From NCBI RefSeq assembly GCF_000718635.1, contig NZ_JOBF01000034.1, positions 62,001 through 126,000 of the forward strand: a stretch of DNA of 64,000 nt, read 5' to 3'. Source of the DNA: Streptomyces varsoviensis. GTDB lineage: Bacteria > Actinomycetota > Actinomycetes > Streptomycetales > Streptomycetaceae. Below the pieces are notes generated by a model. It searched no databases, was not told the origin of the DNA, and worked only from the letters and a program-made list of their open reading frames with translations. Position 1 is the stretch's first letter; every line of letters starts with the position of its first letter. Made by a program: the position numbers and the translations under genes. Shown here piece after piece: positions 25,344-35,860 of the stretch.

Positions 25344-26786
25344 CTACGGCGCCCCCTCAGCCGTGCGCCCCGCACTGCGGCCCGCGCCCCTCAGCGAGAG
25401 GCGGCGGCCGGGCGCCCCCGCCGGCCCCGCCACCTCCGCCGCAGTGCCCGGCGGCGGGACACCCACGACCCCGCCAGCACCCCCGGCCGCCTCAGCGGCC
25501 AACGGCACCTGGGCCGTCAGCCGGAAGGAGCCGCCCGGGCGGTGTTCGGCGGTGAGCGTGCCGTCGAGGGCGGCGAGCCGCTCGCGGAGGCCGTTGAGGC
25601 CGGAGCCGCCCCCGCCGGCTGACCCGGCCGGGGGCACCCCGTCGTTGTCCATCACCAGCACCGCCGTACCGCCATCGCCCTCGCCCCCGGCCACCGACAC
25701 CCGTACAGCACAGTGCAACGCCTCGGCATGGCGCAGGACGTTCGTCGTGCCCTCCCGTACGACCCAGCCCAGCGCCGACTGCACCGCCCCCGGCAGCGCG
25801 CCCCCGGCGACCGACCCGCCCCCGCCCCGGCCCCCGGACATCGCCTCGGCCCGGGCGCCCGCCGCCGTGCCCACCCCGCCCATGTCGACGCGGCAGTCGA
25901 TCCCGGCGGCGGCCAGCACGCTCCGCGCGCCCGCCAGCTCCGTGTGCAGGTCGGCCTCGCGGTAGCCGCGCACCACGTCCCGCACCTCCCGCTGGGACTC
26001 CCGCGCGATCCGCTGCACCTCGGTCATCTCGTCCAGCGCGGCGGGCGAACCGCGCCGCGCGAGCTGCACGGCCAGCTCGCTCTTGAGGGCGATGACCGCG
26101 AGGTTGCGGCCCATCACGTCGTGCATGTCCCGGCCGAACCGCAGCCGCTCCTCCGCGACCGCCAGCCGCGCCTGGGCGTCGCGCGCGACATCCAGCTCCC
26201 ACACCACCGACAGATGCCACCCGGAACAGCGCACCAGCATGAGCACCCACAGCTCCACGAAGAAGGCCGCCACCCCCACCGCCACCAGATCGGCTCGGGG
26301 GACGCCGCTGGGGATGAACGCCAGCGCCACCAGCGCCGCCGCCACGACGCTGCCGAGCAGGTACGTGCGTATCCGTACGAGCAGGCTGACCGCGCCGCCG
26401 ATCGGGAGCAGGCCGGCGACCGGCACCCACCCGGCCCCGGCGGGCTCCTTGGGCTCGCCGTGCGCGGCGAGGGCCACCAGGACGGTCAGCGAGCCGAGCA
26501 GCAACACGGCGTGGACCGCGAGCTGCCGCCGCGGGGGCCCGTCCTGGCCGAGGTAGCAGGCCAGCGCCCGCCGGGTCAGGTCGACCCCGAACGCGCACTG
26601 GGCGACGCCGAGCGCGATCAGCGCCCCCGCCAGCACGGGCTGCTCGGTGTCGCCGACCAACGAGAGGGCGCCCATCACGAGGAAGAACCACGGGACGGTG
26701 TACAGCGTCCAGCGCGTGTAGCAGTCGGACTGCGAGACCTTGGTCCGGTTCCGCCACCGCACCCGCTCCGCCCCTCGCCCGAACAT
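25344..26786 (-). CDS. DesK-like sensor histidine kinase
   Basis: A 480-residue membrane kinase. About six membrane helices fill residues 28-185, with almost no extracellular loops, so it likely senses something in the membrane. A HisKA_3 dimerisation domain has the phosphorylated H222 in RLRFGRDMHDVMGRNLAV. The ATPase domain carries the N box REGTTNVLRHAEA, MDNDGVPP and SGLNGLRERLAALDG. The C-terminal 50 residues are Ala/Gly-rich. It phosphorylates the NarL-type regulator encoded just downstream. The permease gene ends 46 bp upstream, forming an ABC-transporter plus two-component operon. Confidence 0.93.
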   Translation of the reverse strand: MFGRGAERVRWRNRTKVSQSDCYTRWTLYTVPWFFLVMGALSLVGDTEQPVLAGALIALGVAQCAFGVDLTRRALACYLGQDGPPRRQLAVHAVLLLGSLTVLVALAAHGEPKEPAGAGWVPVAGLLPIGGAVSLLVRIRTYLLGSVVAAALVALAFIPSGVPRADLVAVGVAAFFVELWVLMLVRCSGWHLSVVWELDVARDAQARLAVAEERLRFGRDMHDVMGRNLAVIALKSELAVQLARRGSPAALDEMTEVQRIARESQREVRDVVRGYREADLHTELAGARSVLAAAGIDCRVDMGGVGTAAGARAEAMSGGRGGGGSVAGGALPGAVQSALGWVVREGTTNVLRHAEALHCAVRVSVAGGEGDGGTAVLVMDNDGVPPAGSAGGGGSGLNGLRERLAALDGTLTAEHRPGGSFRLTAQVPLAAEAAGGAGGVVGVPPPGTAAEVAGPAGAPGRRLSLRGAGRSAGRTAEGAP

Positions 26787-26832
26787 CCGCCCCTACCCCC
26801 AGTCGAGCCGGACCCACCGGCCTGTCATCGCC

Positions 26833-27663
26833 TCATCGCCGCGATTCCCAGCGGAACCACTTGCGTACAGCAAACACGGCGATCACGACCCAGGCCAGCG
26901 CGGTCGCCAGGTGCCCCACCGTCTCGTACAGCCCGAGGGTGCCGAGCCAGCCGCCGCGCATCAGCTCCACGACGGGCGTCATCGGCAGCAGCTCGCAGAT
27001 GTCCGCGACGAGGTCCGGCATCACCTTCAGCGGCACGGCCACCCCCGAGCCCGCCACCGAGAGCAGCAGCAGCGGCGTCGACAGGAGCTGCGCGCTCTCC
27101 GCCGTCCTCGCGCCCGTCGCGGTCACCGCGGCCAGCGCCACGAACAGGACGACGCCCAGCACGAACCCCGCGATCAGCAGATCGGGCCGGGCCGGCACGC
27201 GCAGATGGAGCCAGGCCGCGCCCGCCACCACCAGCACCACGCACTGCGCGAGCGCCACGCCCACGGCGGGCAGCGCGGAGCCCGCCAGTATCTCGGCGTC
27301 GCCCGCCTCGCTCGTACGGAGCCGCTTGAGCACCAGCTCCTCGCGCCGGGCGACGAACGCGCCGGACAGGTTCTGGTAGACGGCGAAGAGCAGCACGAAG
27401 CCGAACGCCCCGGTGATCGACGCCTCGTTGGCCGACATCCCGGTCTTCTCCAGGTCGAGCTTGGCCGTCGCCGAGTGCATCGCCCACACCATGAGGACCG
27501 GCATCAGCAGCGCCACGTACAGCGCGGTCTTGTTGCGCTTCAGCAGCGTCGCCTCGGCGCGGCCCAGGGCCAGCAGCCGCGTCGCCACGACCGCCGCCGC
27601 GCCCCGGGGAGCAGGCCCCGCCGCCCCCGGCCCCGTCGCTTCTCCGCGTTCCGTCACGGCCAT
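26833..27663 (-). CDS. ABC-2 type transporter permease
   Basis: A 276-residue membrane protein. About six transmembrane helices can be read (first TALYVALLMPVLMVW, last TALAWVVIAVFAVRKWF), with a cytosolic loop ARREELVLKRLRTS characteristic of ABC-2 export permeases and the conserved LPMTPVVELMRG near the C-terminus. Its ATG shares one base with the ATPase stop (TGATG at 27661-27665), so the pair is coupled. Probably exports a lipid-like or antimicrobial compound under control of the adjoining kinase and regulator; substrate unknown. Confidence 0.9.
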   Translation of the reverse strand: MAVTERGEATGPGAAGPAPRGAAAVVATRLLALGRAEATLLKRNKTALYVALLMPVLMVWAMHSATAKLDLEKTGMSANEASITGAFGFVLLFAVYQNLSGAFVARREELVLKRLRTSEAGDAEILAGSALPAVGVALAQCVVLVVAGAAWLHLRVPARPDLLIAGFVLGVVLFVALAAVTATGARTAESAQLLSTPLLLLSVAGSGVAVPLKVMPDLVADICELLPMTPVVELMRGGWLGTLGLYETVGHLATALAWVVIAVFAVRKWFRWESRR

Positions 27664-28604
27664 CAGGCGGCCCTCCCCGCGATCGACAGGAACGCCTCTT
27701 CCAGCGAGGCGGTCCGTGGGTCCAGCCCGTCCAGCTCCACGTCCTTGTCACGGGCCCACAGCAGCAGCCCGGTCAGCGACCGCTGGAGCTCTCTGGTGCG
27801 CAGCTCGATGCCGCGGCCGGTCTGCTCGTAGCTGTCCACTCCCAGCTCGGCCAGCGGCGGCAGATCGCCGACGTACCACCCCTCGGGCAGCGTGAAGCGG
27901 ATGCGGGCGGGGTGCGCGGCGATCACCTCGGCGAGCGTCCCGGAGGCCGCGATCCGGCCCTTGTCCATGATCGCGACCCGGTCGGCCAGTTCCTCGGCCT
28001 CTTCCAGATAGTGCGTGGTCAGCAGGACGGTCGTGCCGCTCTCGCGCAGCTCGCGCACCAGGTGCCAGGTCGCGTGCCGGGCCTCCGGGTCGAGCCCCGT
28101 CGTCGGCTCGTCGAGGAAGAGCACCTCGGGCCGCCCCAGCAGCGCCAGCGCCAGGTCCAGCCGCCGCCGCTCGCCGCCGGAGAGCTGCTTGACCCGTACG
28201 GTCCGCCGGTCCGCCAGCCCGACCAGCTCCAGCGCCTCGGCCACCGGCCGCGCCCCGCTCGTGCACCCCGCCCACATCCGTACGGTCTCGGCCACGGTCA
28301 ACTCGGCCGGGAACCCGCCCTCCTGGAGCATCACCCCGATCCGCGGCCGCACCGCCCGCCGCTCCCCGTACGGATCGTGGCCCAGCACCCGCACCGTGCC
28401 GCCGCTCGGCCGGGCCAGGCCCTCGATCAGCTCCACGGTGGAGGTCTTGCCCGCCCCGTTCGTCCCCAGCAGCGCGAACAGCTCGCCGCGCCCCACCCGG
28501 AACGAGATGTCCCGCACCGCCTCGAAGCCCTTCTTCTCGTCGCCGGGCGGCCCGTAGCGGCGGCGCAGCCCCGTGACGTCGATCACGTTCTCCCCGAAGT
28601 CCAT
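27663..28604 (-). CDS. ABC transporter ATP-binding protein
   Basis: A 313-residue ATPase, first gene of the operon. Walker A GTNGAGKT, Q-loop VMLQEGGFP, signature LSGGERRR, Walker B VLFLDEPTTGLDP and H-loop LTTHYLEEAEELAD are complete. A C-terminal ~90-residue domain (RFTLPEGWYVGDLPPLAELG...) is typical of drug/lipid exporters. ATG at 28604. It drives the permease encoded immediately downstream at the inner face of the membrane. Confidence 0.95.
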   Translation of the reverse strand: MDFGENVIDVTGLRRRYGPPGDEKKGFEAVRDISFRVGRGELFALLGTNGAGKTSTVELIEGLARPSGGTVRVLGHDPYGERRAVRPRIGVMLQEGGFPAELTVAETVRMWAGCTSGARPVAEALELVGLADRRTVRVKQLSGGERRRLDLALALLGRPEVLFLDEPTTGLDPEARHATWHLVRELRESGTTVLLTTHYLEEAEELADRVAIMDKGRIAASGTLAEVIAAHPARIRFTLPEGWYVGDLPPLAELGVDSYEQTGRGIELRTRELQRSLTGLLLWARDKDVELDGLDPRTASLEEAFLSIAGRAA

Positions 28605-28688
28605 GGTTCAAGGGTTCCGTGGGGGCGGTGAGATCGTCAGTGCAAGCTGTCATCAGTCCGATTGACGAATGTCATGTGCCGGGACGGT

Positions 28689-28736
28689 ACGGCGGCTGCA
28701 CGGCACGGCGGCTGCACAGCACGGCGGCTGTACGGC
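28689..28736. repeat. Three tandem 16-bp units
   Basis: ACGGCGGCTGCACGGC, with one base changed in copies 2 and 3, repeated head to tail between the ABC operon and tRNA-Gly. No gene lies in this 164-bp space. Confidence 0.8.
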
Positions 28737-28768
28737 AGGAGCGCGCCGCCGACGAGCGGGAACACGAC

Positions 28769-28799
28769 GAGGGCCCGGTCTCCAGGAGACCGGGCCCTC
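28769..28799 (-). terminator. Terminator of tRNA-Gly
   Basis: A perfect 15-bp stem (28769-28783 with 28785-28799), located 8 bases beyond the 3' end of the minus-strand tRNA. Confidence 0.85.
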
Positions 28800-28807
28800 G
28801 TTCTCTG

Positions 28808-28880
<73 letters not shown>

Positions 28881-28956
28881 AGGTATCCGGTCGGCTCGCA
28901 CCGACCGGCACTTTCACCACTCCCGCCGGGCCGCTTACACGGTCCGGGGAGATGAG

Positions 28957-29028
28957 AGCGGGTGACAGGAATCGCACACTGCGCCTCCCCCTTGGAAAGG
29001 GGGCGCTCTACTACTGAGCTACACCCGC
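28957..29028 (-). tRNA. tRNA-Gly (anticodon TCC)
   Basis: A 72-nt cloverleaf. Acceptor GCGGGTG/CACCCGC, D-arm AGCTCAGTAGTAGAGC, anticodon loop TTTCCAA, T-arm around GCGATTCC. CCA not encoded. It lies 76 bp upstream of tRNA-Gly(GCC) in the same direction, so both may be one transcript. Confidence 0.95.
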
Positions 29029-29118
29029 GTGATCCGTGAGTCCCGGCCCTTTTCCGGCCCGGCCCCTCGGCGTGCTCCAGACTCTAGCGGATCACCTGGG
29101 GTGTCATGCAAATCGGCT

Positions 29119-29436
29119 TCAGGCGGCGGCGTTGAAAGCCTCGTAGACCTTCTTGGGGATGCGACCGCGGGGCGGTACGTCCATGCCGTGCGAGCGGGCC
29201 CAGGCGCGTACGGCGGCCGGGTCGGGGGCGACGGCGGTGCGCCGGTAGACCTTGCCGGAGCGGGACTGCTTGCGGCCGGCCTCCAGATACGGGGCCAGTG
29301 CCACGCGCAGTTTCTTCGCATTGGCGGTGTTGAGGTCGATCTCGTACGACTTCCCGTCGAGGCCGAAGGTAACCGTCTCCGCGGCTTCCCCGCCGTCGAT
29401 GTCGTCGGAGAGTGTGACCACTACGCGCTGCGCCAC
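29119..29436 (-). CDS. lsr2: Lsr2-type nucleoid-associated protein
   Basis: A 105-residue H-NS-like protein that bridges AT-rich DNA and silences foreign genes. The N-terminal dimerisation domain MAQRVVVTLSDDIDGGEA and VTFGLDGKSYEIDLN is followed by a linker. The C-terminal DNA-binding domain has RAWARSHGMDVPPRGRIPKKVYEAFNAA, with the AT-hook-like RGR that inserts in the minor groove. GTG start at 29436. Divergent from purSQL across an unusually AT-rich 320-bp region that could itself be bound by Lsr2. Confidence 0.95.
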   Translation of the reverse strand: MAQRVVVTLSDDIDGGEAAETVTFGLDGKSYEIDLNTANAKKLRVALAPYLEAGRKQSRSGKVYRRTAVAPDPAAVRAWARSHGMDVPPRGRIPKKVYEAFNAAA

Positions 29437-29662
29437 GAAAATCGGTCCTTTCGGCCAGCAGCTCCGCGAGGACGTGCGGAGATGCGCTGGGGTCGGTTGT
29501 CACGGATCAATGCTTTTTCATTTGTACAGCGAGAGACATTGCATTGTGAAGCCCAGTTAATTCCGCCCGCGTGTCCCTCCGCAATCCGGACAGTACGTTT
29601 TTCCCGGAATTTTCCCAGGGGCATACCCGCGGCGATGCCTGAACGCGTCCGTGCGGCGGGAG

Positions 29663-29702
29663 TTGGGACGGTGTGCGCCCCATCATATCTACGCGAGTAG
29701 AT
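29663..29702 (+). promoter_or_regulatory. Putative purSQL promoter with overlapping operator
   Basis: TTGGGA (29663-29668), a 17-bp spacer and TATCTA (29686-29691) resemble a housekeeping promoter. A perfect inverted repeat ATCTAC-GCGA-GTAGAT (29687-29702) covers the -10 and likely transcription start, 58 bp before purS. This is where a repressor would act. The rest of the 29437-29759 gap is AT-rich and without a gene. Confidence 0.5.
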
Positions 29703-29759
29703 TTTCGGGGCGGGTACGCTGGCGGGACCGCCTTACGCACCACACCACCGGGAGTGCCA

Positions 29760-30005
29760 GTGGCACGCGTCGTAGTCGACGTCATGCTCAAGCCGGAGAT
29801 CCTCGACCCGCAGGGGCAGGCGGTGCACCGCGCACTGCCACGCCTGGGTTTCGAGGGGATCGCCGACGTCCGTCAGGGCAAGCGCTTCGAACTCGAAGTG
29901 GAGGGGCCGCTCGACGACGCCGCCCTCGCCCGTATCCACGAGATGGCCGAGACGTTCCTCGCGAACACCGTCATCGAGGACTTCACCGTCCGGGTCGACT
30001 CATGA
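29760..30005 (+). CDS. purS: Phosphoribosylformylglycinamidine synthase subunit PurS
   Basis: An 81-residue small subunit that docks PurQ onto Pur[27 protein letters not shown] and [13 protein letters not shown] are family hallmarks, and the length is normal. GTG29760 is chosen because GGGAG ends five bases upstream; a GTG at 29754 overlaps that site. Its stop overlaps the purQ start (ATGA). First gene of the purSQL operon and divergent from lsr2. Confidence 0.97.
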   Translation: MARVVVDVMLKPEILDPQGQAVHRALPRLGFEGIADVRQGKRFELEVEGPLDDAALARIHEMAETFLANTVIEDFTVRVDS

Positions 30006-30724
30006 CCGCCACATCCAGCACGGCCGCCGGGCCTACGGGCCTCGGGAACGCCCGTATCGGCGTGGTCACCTTCCCCGGCACGCTCGACGACCGCGACACC
30101 CAGCGCGCGATCCGGCTGGCCGGCGGGGAGGCGGTGGAGCTGTGGCACCGCGACAAGGACCTCAAGCAGGTCGACGCCGTCGTACTGGCCGGCGGCTTCT
30201 CCTATGGCGACTACCTCCGCGCGGGCGCCATTTCGCGTTTCTCGCCGGTCATGGAGATGATCATCGAGGGCGCCCGGCAAGGGCTGCCGGTACTCGGCAT
30301 CTGCAATGGCTTCCAGATCCTCACCGAGTCGCACCTGCTGCCCGGCGCGATGCTGCGCAACAACCATCTGCACTTCATCTGCCGCGACCAGCGGCTGAGG
30401 GTGGAGAACGCGGACACGGCCTGGACGAACTCGTATGAGGCCGGGCAGGAAATCAGCATCCCGCTGAAGAACATCGACGGCCGGTACGTCGCCGATGAGC
30501 GCACCCTCGACGAGTTGGAGGCCGAGGGGCGCGTCGCATTCCGCTATCTCGGGATGAACCCCAACGGCTCGCTGCGCGACATCGCCGGCATCACCAACGC
30601 GGCGGGCAACGTCGTCGGCCTGATGCCGCACCCCGAGCACGCGGTGGAGCCGCTGATCGGCACGGGCCGCACGGACGGCCTCGGATTCTTCACCTCGGTT
30701 CTGAAGCAGTTGGTGAGCGCCTGA
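30002..30724 (+). CDS. purQ: Phosphoribosylformylglycinamidine synthase subunit PurQ
   Basis: A 240-residue class I glutamine amidotransferase that supplies ammonia to PurL. It has nucleophile C101 in [11 protein letters not shown], then H209 and E211 in MPHPEH as the rest of the triad. [17 protein letters not shown] binds the subunit interface. A short Thr/Ser/Ala N-terminal extension precedes the conserved [13 protein letters not shown]. It overlaps purS by four bases, and purL begins two bases after its stop, so the three are coupled. Confidence 0.97.
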   Translation: MTATSSTAAGPTGLGNARIGVVTFPGTLDDRDTQRAIRLAGGEAVELWHRDKDLKQVDAVVLAGGFSYGDYLRAGAISRFSPVMEMIIEGARQGLPVLGICNGFQILTESHLLPGAMLRNNHLHFICRDQRLRVENADTAWTNSYEAGQEISIPLKNIDGRYVADERTLDELEAEGRVAFRYLGMNPNGSLRDIAGITNAAGNVVGLMPHPEHAVEPLIGTGRTDGLGFFTSVLKQLVSA

Positions 30725-30725
30725 T

Positions 30726-32975
<2,250 letters not shown>

Positions 32976-32998
32976 CCCCGACCTTCGCCGCACCCACC

Positions 32999-33039
32999 GA
33001 CGGCCCGCTCCCGCGAAGGGAGCGGGCCGTCGGCGTTTT
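32999..33039. terminator. Terminator between purL and the convergent small gene
   Basis: A perfect 14-bp stem (32999-33012 with 33018-33031), loop GCGAA, followed by GGCGTTTTC. Serves purL and may act in both directions. Confidence 0.9.
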
Positions 33040-33053
33040 CCGGAGCGCGCGGC

Positions 33054-33206
33054 TCAGCGGTTCATCGCCTCGGCCAGACGCCGTTCCAATTCGGCGTCCG
33101 CCGCCGCCTCCTCGGCCTCGGTCGGGTCGTACCCGCTCCACTCCCGCAGCATGGCGCGGGCCTGGGCGGCCAGTTCGGCGGGGGTGGGGGGTTCGGGTTC
33201 GGGCAT
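33054..33206 (-). CDS. Small acidic protein (50 aa)
   Basis: A 50-codon gene read from the sequence: a Pro/Glu-rich start (MPEPEPPTPAELAAQARAML), then an acidic/Arg helical part (EEAAADAELERRLAEAMNR). ATG at 33206 has the good ribosome site GGAGG five bases upstream, and nearly every codon ends in G or C, which supports it as real. No membrane segment or Cys. Function is unknown; the charged helix suggests a binding partner. It lies convergent to purL and divergent from the ArsR-like gene. Confidence 0.65.
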   Translation of the reverse strand: MPEPEPPTPAELAAQARAMLREWSGYDPTEAEEAAADAELERRLAEAMNR

Positions 33207-33300
33207 GGCGGCCTCCATTCGTCCCCCCGGAGGGTACGGCCCGCCCCGGGCTGGGGCGGGCCGTCGGTGTTTCGGGATTTCCGTAGGGGTTGCCGGATTC

Positions 33301-33316
33301 TACGTAAGTACGTAAG
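33301..33316. promoter_or_regulatory. Direct repeat of TACGTAAG before the ArsR-like gene
   Basis: Two head-to-tail TACGTAAG octamers, each holding the palindrome TACGTA, end ten bases before the GTG start at 33326. It is a plausible autoregulatory site. Confidence 0.45.
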
Positions 33317-33325
33317 TTCTGAAGT

Positions 33326-33850
33326 GTGGATCTTGAAGAGCGTGTGGCGGAGCTGGAGAGACGGCTCGCGGTACTGGAGGAGCGGGGCGGCGATGGGTCG
33401 TCCGCGGGGGCTGTCGCCGGGCGGGAAGCGGACGGCGGGGACTTCTGGGCGCTGGAAGGGCTGAAGGGGCGGCTCGCCGAGGGCGGGGCGGAGGCGGGCG
33501 GGGTGCTGTTCACCGGGGCCGTACGGACGCCGACGGGGCTGCGGTACGAGTGGCAGTACGGGCTGACCACCGATGCCGTCCTGGACGCGGACTGGTCGGC
33601 GGCGGCGGAGTCGTTCGCCGCGCTGGGCCAGGCCGTGCGGCTGCGGCTGCTGCGGGAGATCCTCGACGGCCGCGACACCGTCGCGGCGCTGACCGAACTC
33701 GACGGCATCGGCACCACCGGCCAGATCTACCACCACCTGCGGCAGCTCAGCGCCGCTGGCTGGCTGCACACGCCGGCCCGGGGCCACTACGAGATCCCCG
33801 CCGTCCGGGTGGTCCCACTCCTCGTGATGCTGGCCGCCGCCCAGCCCTGA
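33326..33850 (+). CDS. ArsR-like winged-helix regulator
   Basis: A 174-residue protein. An N-terminal leucine-rich coiled coil (LEERVAELERRLAVLEER) is unusual for ArsR proteins and probably mediates oligomerisation. A winged helix follows at about residues 85-160 (FAALGQAVRLRLLREILDGRDTVAAL, then TTGQIYHHLRQLSAAGWLHTP). No metal-binding Cys pair is visible. GTG start at 33326 lies just after a tandem TACGTAAG element. The gene is 112 bp upstream of an M23 peptidase in the same direction, so a shared role in wall metabolism is likely. Confidence 0.85.
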   Translation: MDLEERVAELERRLAVLEERGGDGSSAGAVAGREADGGDFWALEGLKGRLAEGGAEAGGVLFTGAVRTPTGLRYEWQYGLTTDAVLDADWSAAAESFAALGQAVRLRLLREILDGRDTVAALTELDGIGTTGQIYHHLRQLSAAGWLHTPARGHYEIPAVRVVPLLVMLAAAQP

Positions 33851-33962
33851 GCCGCCGCCCGACCCGGCGGGCCGACCGACCGCGCCCGCCGCACCGCCGA
33901 CCGGAACGGCCCGCCGGCCGTACGCACCCAACCAACCGAACCAACCGAACCCAGGGGGAACG

Positions 33963-34790
33963 ATGTCCGTCCGCAAACTCAGCATGGTCGCCGGACGCTG
34001 CTGCTGGCTGATCTTCTTCGCGATGGTGATCGCGCGCTTCTTCGCCGACTACCCCTTCTGGTGGACGTGGGTCCCCGTCGCGGCAGCCCTCGTCCTCACC
34101 CTCGCCCCGAACCGCAAACCCGCCGCCGACGACGGCCCGCCGACCGACCCCGTCGAGGTCGCCCCGCCCGTCACCGGCCGCTGGACGGCGCTCAACAGCC
34201 CCGCCGACAAGGTCCCCAGCCACGGCACCCGCGCCTACGGCCAGGCGTACGCGATCGACATCGTGGCGGAGTCCGACGAGCACCCCCGCCCCGGCCCCGG
34301 CTGGTGGCCCATCGCGCGGCGCAACCGCGACTTCCCCGGCTTCGGCGCGCCCCTGACCGCCGTCGCCGACGGCACGGTCGTACGGGCGACCGACCGCGCC
34401 CGCGACCACCTCAGCCGCACCTCCGTCCTCTCGGCCCTCTACCTCCTCTTTTTCGAGGGCTCCATCCGCGAGGTCGGCGGCGCCGGAAAGCTCGTCGGCA
34501 ACCACCTCGTCCTCGACCTCGGCGGCGGTACGTACGCCATGTACGCTCACCTCCAGCGCGGCTCGCTGACCGTACGCGAGGGCGAGACGGTGCGCGCGGG
34601 CCAGCCCGTCGCCCGGTGCGGCAACTCCGGCAACTCCAGCGAGCCGCACGTGCACTTCCAGCTCATGGACGGCCCGGACCTGGACACCGCCCGGGGCATC
34701 CCGTTCCGCTGGCACGGCGTCGGAGTACCCCGCAACGGCGAGGCATTCACGGTCGGCGCGACCGTCGGGAAGACCGCCATCGCCGAGTAA
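33963..34790 (+). CDS. Membrane-anchored M23-family (LytM-like) peptidase
   Basis: A 275-residue protein. Two hydrophobic segments at about 11-27 and 31-48 form a membrane hairpin, followed by a Pro-rich linker and the M23 domain from about residue 80. Zinc-ligand motifs are visible as PSHGTRAYGQAYAIDI (His and Asp) and the C-terminal HVHFQ. GTYAMYAHLQRGSLTVREGETVRAGQ is the typical core. Such enzymes cut peptidoglycan cross-links or regulate other hydrolases. A long insertion at about 100-165 is unusual. The ArsR-like gene upstream may control it. Confidence 0.87.
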   Translation: MSVRKLSMVAGRCCWLIFFAMVIARFFADYPFWWTWVPVAAALVLTLAPNRKPAADDGPPTDPVEVAPPVTGRWTALNSPADKVPSHGTRAYGQAYAIDIVAESDEHPRPGPGWWPIARRNRDFPGFGAPLTAVADGTVVRATDRARDHLSRTSVLSALYLLFFEGSIREVGGAGKLVGNHLVLDLGGGTYAMYAHLQRGSLTVREGETVRAGQPVARCGNSGNSSEPHVHFQLMDGPDLDTARGIPFRWHGVGVPRNGEAFTVGATVGKTAIAE

Positions 34791-34811
34791 CCGCCAAGAA
34801 CAGAGGAAGAG

Positions 34812-35681
34812 ATGCAGAAGCCCCCGCCCGTCGTACTGGTACACGGTTTCTGGCACGGCAGTTGGTGCTGGAGCCCCGTGAGCGAGCAGTTGGCCGCCCG
34901 CGGCATCCCGTCGACCGCGATCGATCTCGAAGGGCACGGGCTGCGCGCGGCGGCGCCGCGGAGCCACGCGGCGCGCCCGTTCGACGCGGCGGCGTTCGCC
35001 ACGGAACCGTCACCCGTGGCGGACATCACCGCCGCCTCGGCGGCGGCCGATCTCGTCGAGCGGATACGCGCGATCGGCGCCGGGCGGCCGTGCCTCGTCG
35101 TCGCGCACAGCATGGGCGGCGTGATCGCCACCGCGGCCGCGGAGCTCGCCCCGGAGCTCGTGGCCGGGATCGTCTACGTGGCGGCGTTCGCCCCGGTGGC
35201 CGGGGCGCCGGCGGGCTTCTACAACACGTGCCCGGAGAACGCCGGCGAGAAGGTGAACCGGCTGATCGCGGCGGACCCGGCCGCGGTCGGCGCCGTGCGC
35301 ATCGACACCCGCGACCCGGCCAGGCGCGACGAGCTCAAGGAGACCTTCTACGGCGACGTCGACGACCGGACCGCGGACGCCGCGATCGCTCTCCTGCGCC
35401 CGGACGCCCCGATCGGGTTCCCCAGCGCCGAACTGACCGTCACCGCGGGGCGCTACGGCGGCATCCCGCACGCGTACGTGCTCTGCGAGCGGGACAACGT
35501 GATCCCCGCGGCGCTCCAGCGCCGCATCATCAAGGAGATCGACGCCGTCTCCGACGCGCCGACCACCGTGACCGAACTCGACTCCTCCCACTCCCCGTTC
35601 CTGTCACGGCCCGCTGCCTTGGCGGAGGCCATCGCCGCCGCACTGGCCGAGACCGGCGCCACCGAACCGGCCGAGGGCTGA
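34812..35681 (+). CDS. Alpha/beta-fold hydrolase
   Basis: A 289-residue enzyme with the oxyanion loop VLVHGFWHGSWCW, nucleophile elbow AHSMGG (S100), an acid in CERDNVIP and the catalytic His in DSSHSPF. The pattern fits the esterase/hydroxynitrile-lyase-like group (MenH/PHA-esterase relatives). No signal peptide, so it is cytosolic. ATG at 34812 has AGAGGAAGAG upstream and starts 21 bp after the peptidase gene, suggesting co-transcription. Its stop codon lies in the first unit of a tandem repeat. Substrate unknown. Confidence 0.9.
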   Translation: MQKPPPVVLVHGFWHGSWCWSPVSEQLAARGIPSTAIDLEGHGLRAAAPRSHAARPFDAAAFATEPSPVADITAASAAADLVERIRAIGAGRPCLVVAHSMGGVIATAAAELAPELVAGIVYVAAFAPVAGAPAGFYNTCPENAGEKVNRLIAADPAAVGAVRIDTRDPARRDELKETFYGDVDDRTADAAIALLRPDAPIGFPSAELTVTAGRYGGIPHAYVLCERDNVIPAALQRRIIKEIDAVSDAPTTVTELDSSHSPFLSRPAALAEAIAAALAETGATEPAEG

Positions 35682-35759
35682 GAACAGCCGGGGGCTGAGC
35701 ACGGCCGAGGAATGAGACCGGCCGAGGAATGAGACCGGCCGAGGGCTGAGAACGGCCGG
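35675..35759. repeat. Five tandem ~17-bp units over a stop codon
   Basis: GGCTGAGAACGGCCGA-like units repeat five times; two consecutive copies (AATGAGACCGGCCGAGG) are exact. The hydrolase stop TGA (35679-35681) lies in the first unit, and every copy keeps a TGA. Confidence 0.8.
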
Positions 35760-35860
35760 CCGCCGGCCCGCGTCGCAGGCGGCCGGGTGACCGAGGCGCG
35801 CGGGCCGGCCGCGGTCCGCCGACCCGACGGGGAAACGACGCAGGCCCTAAGGTCGGGTCC

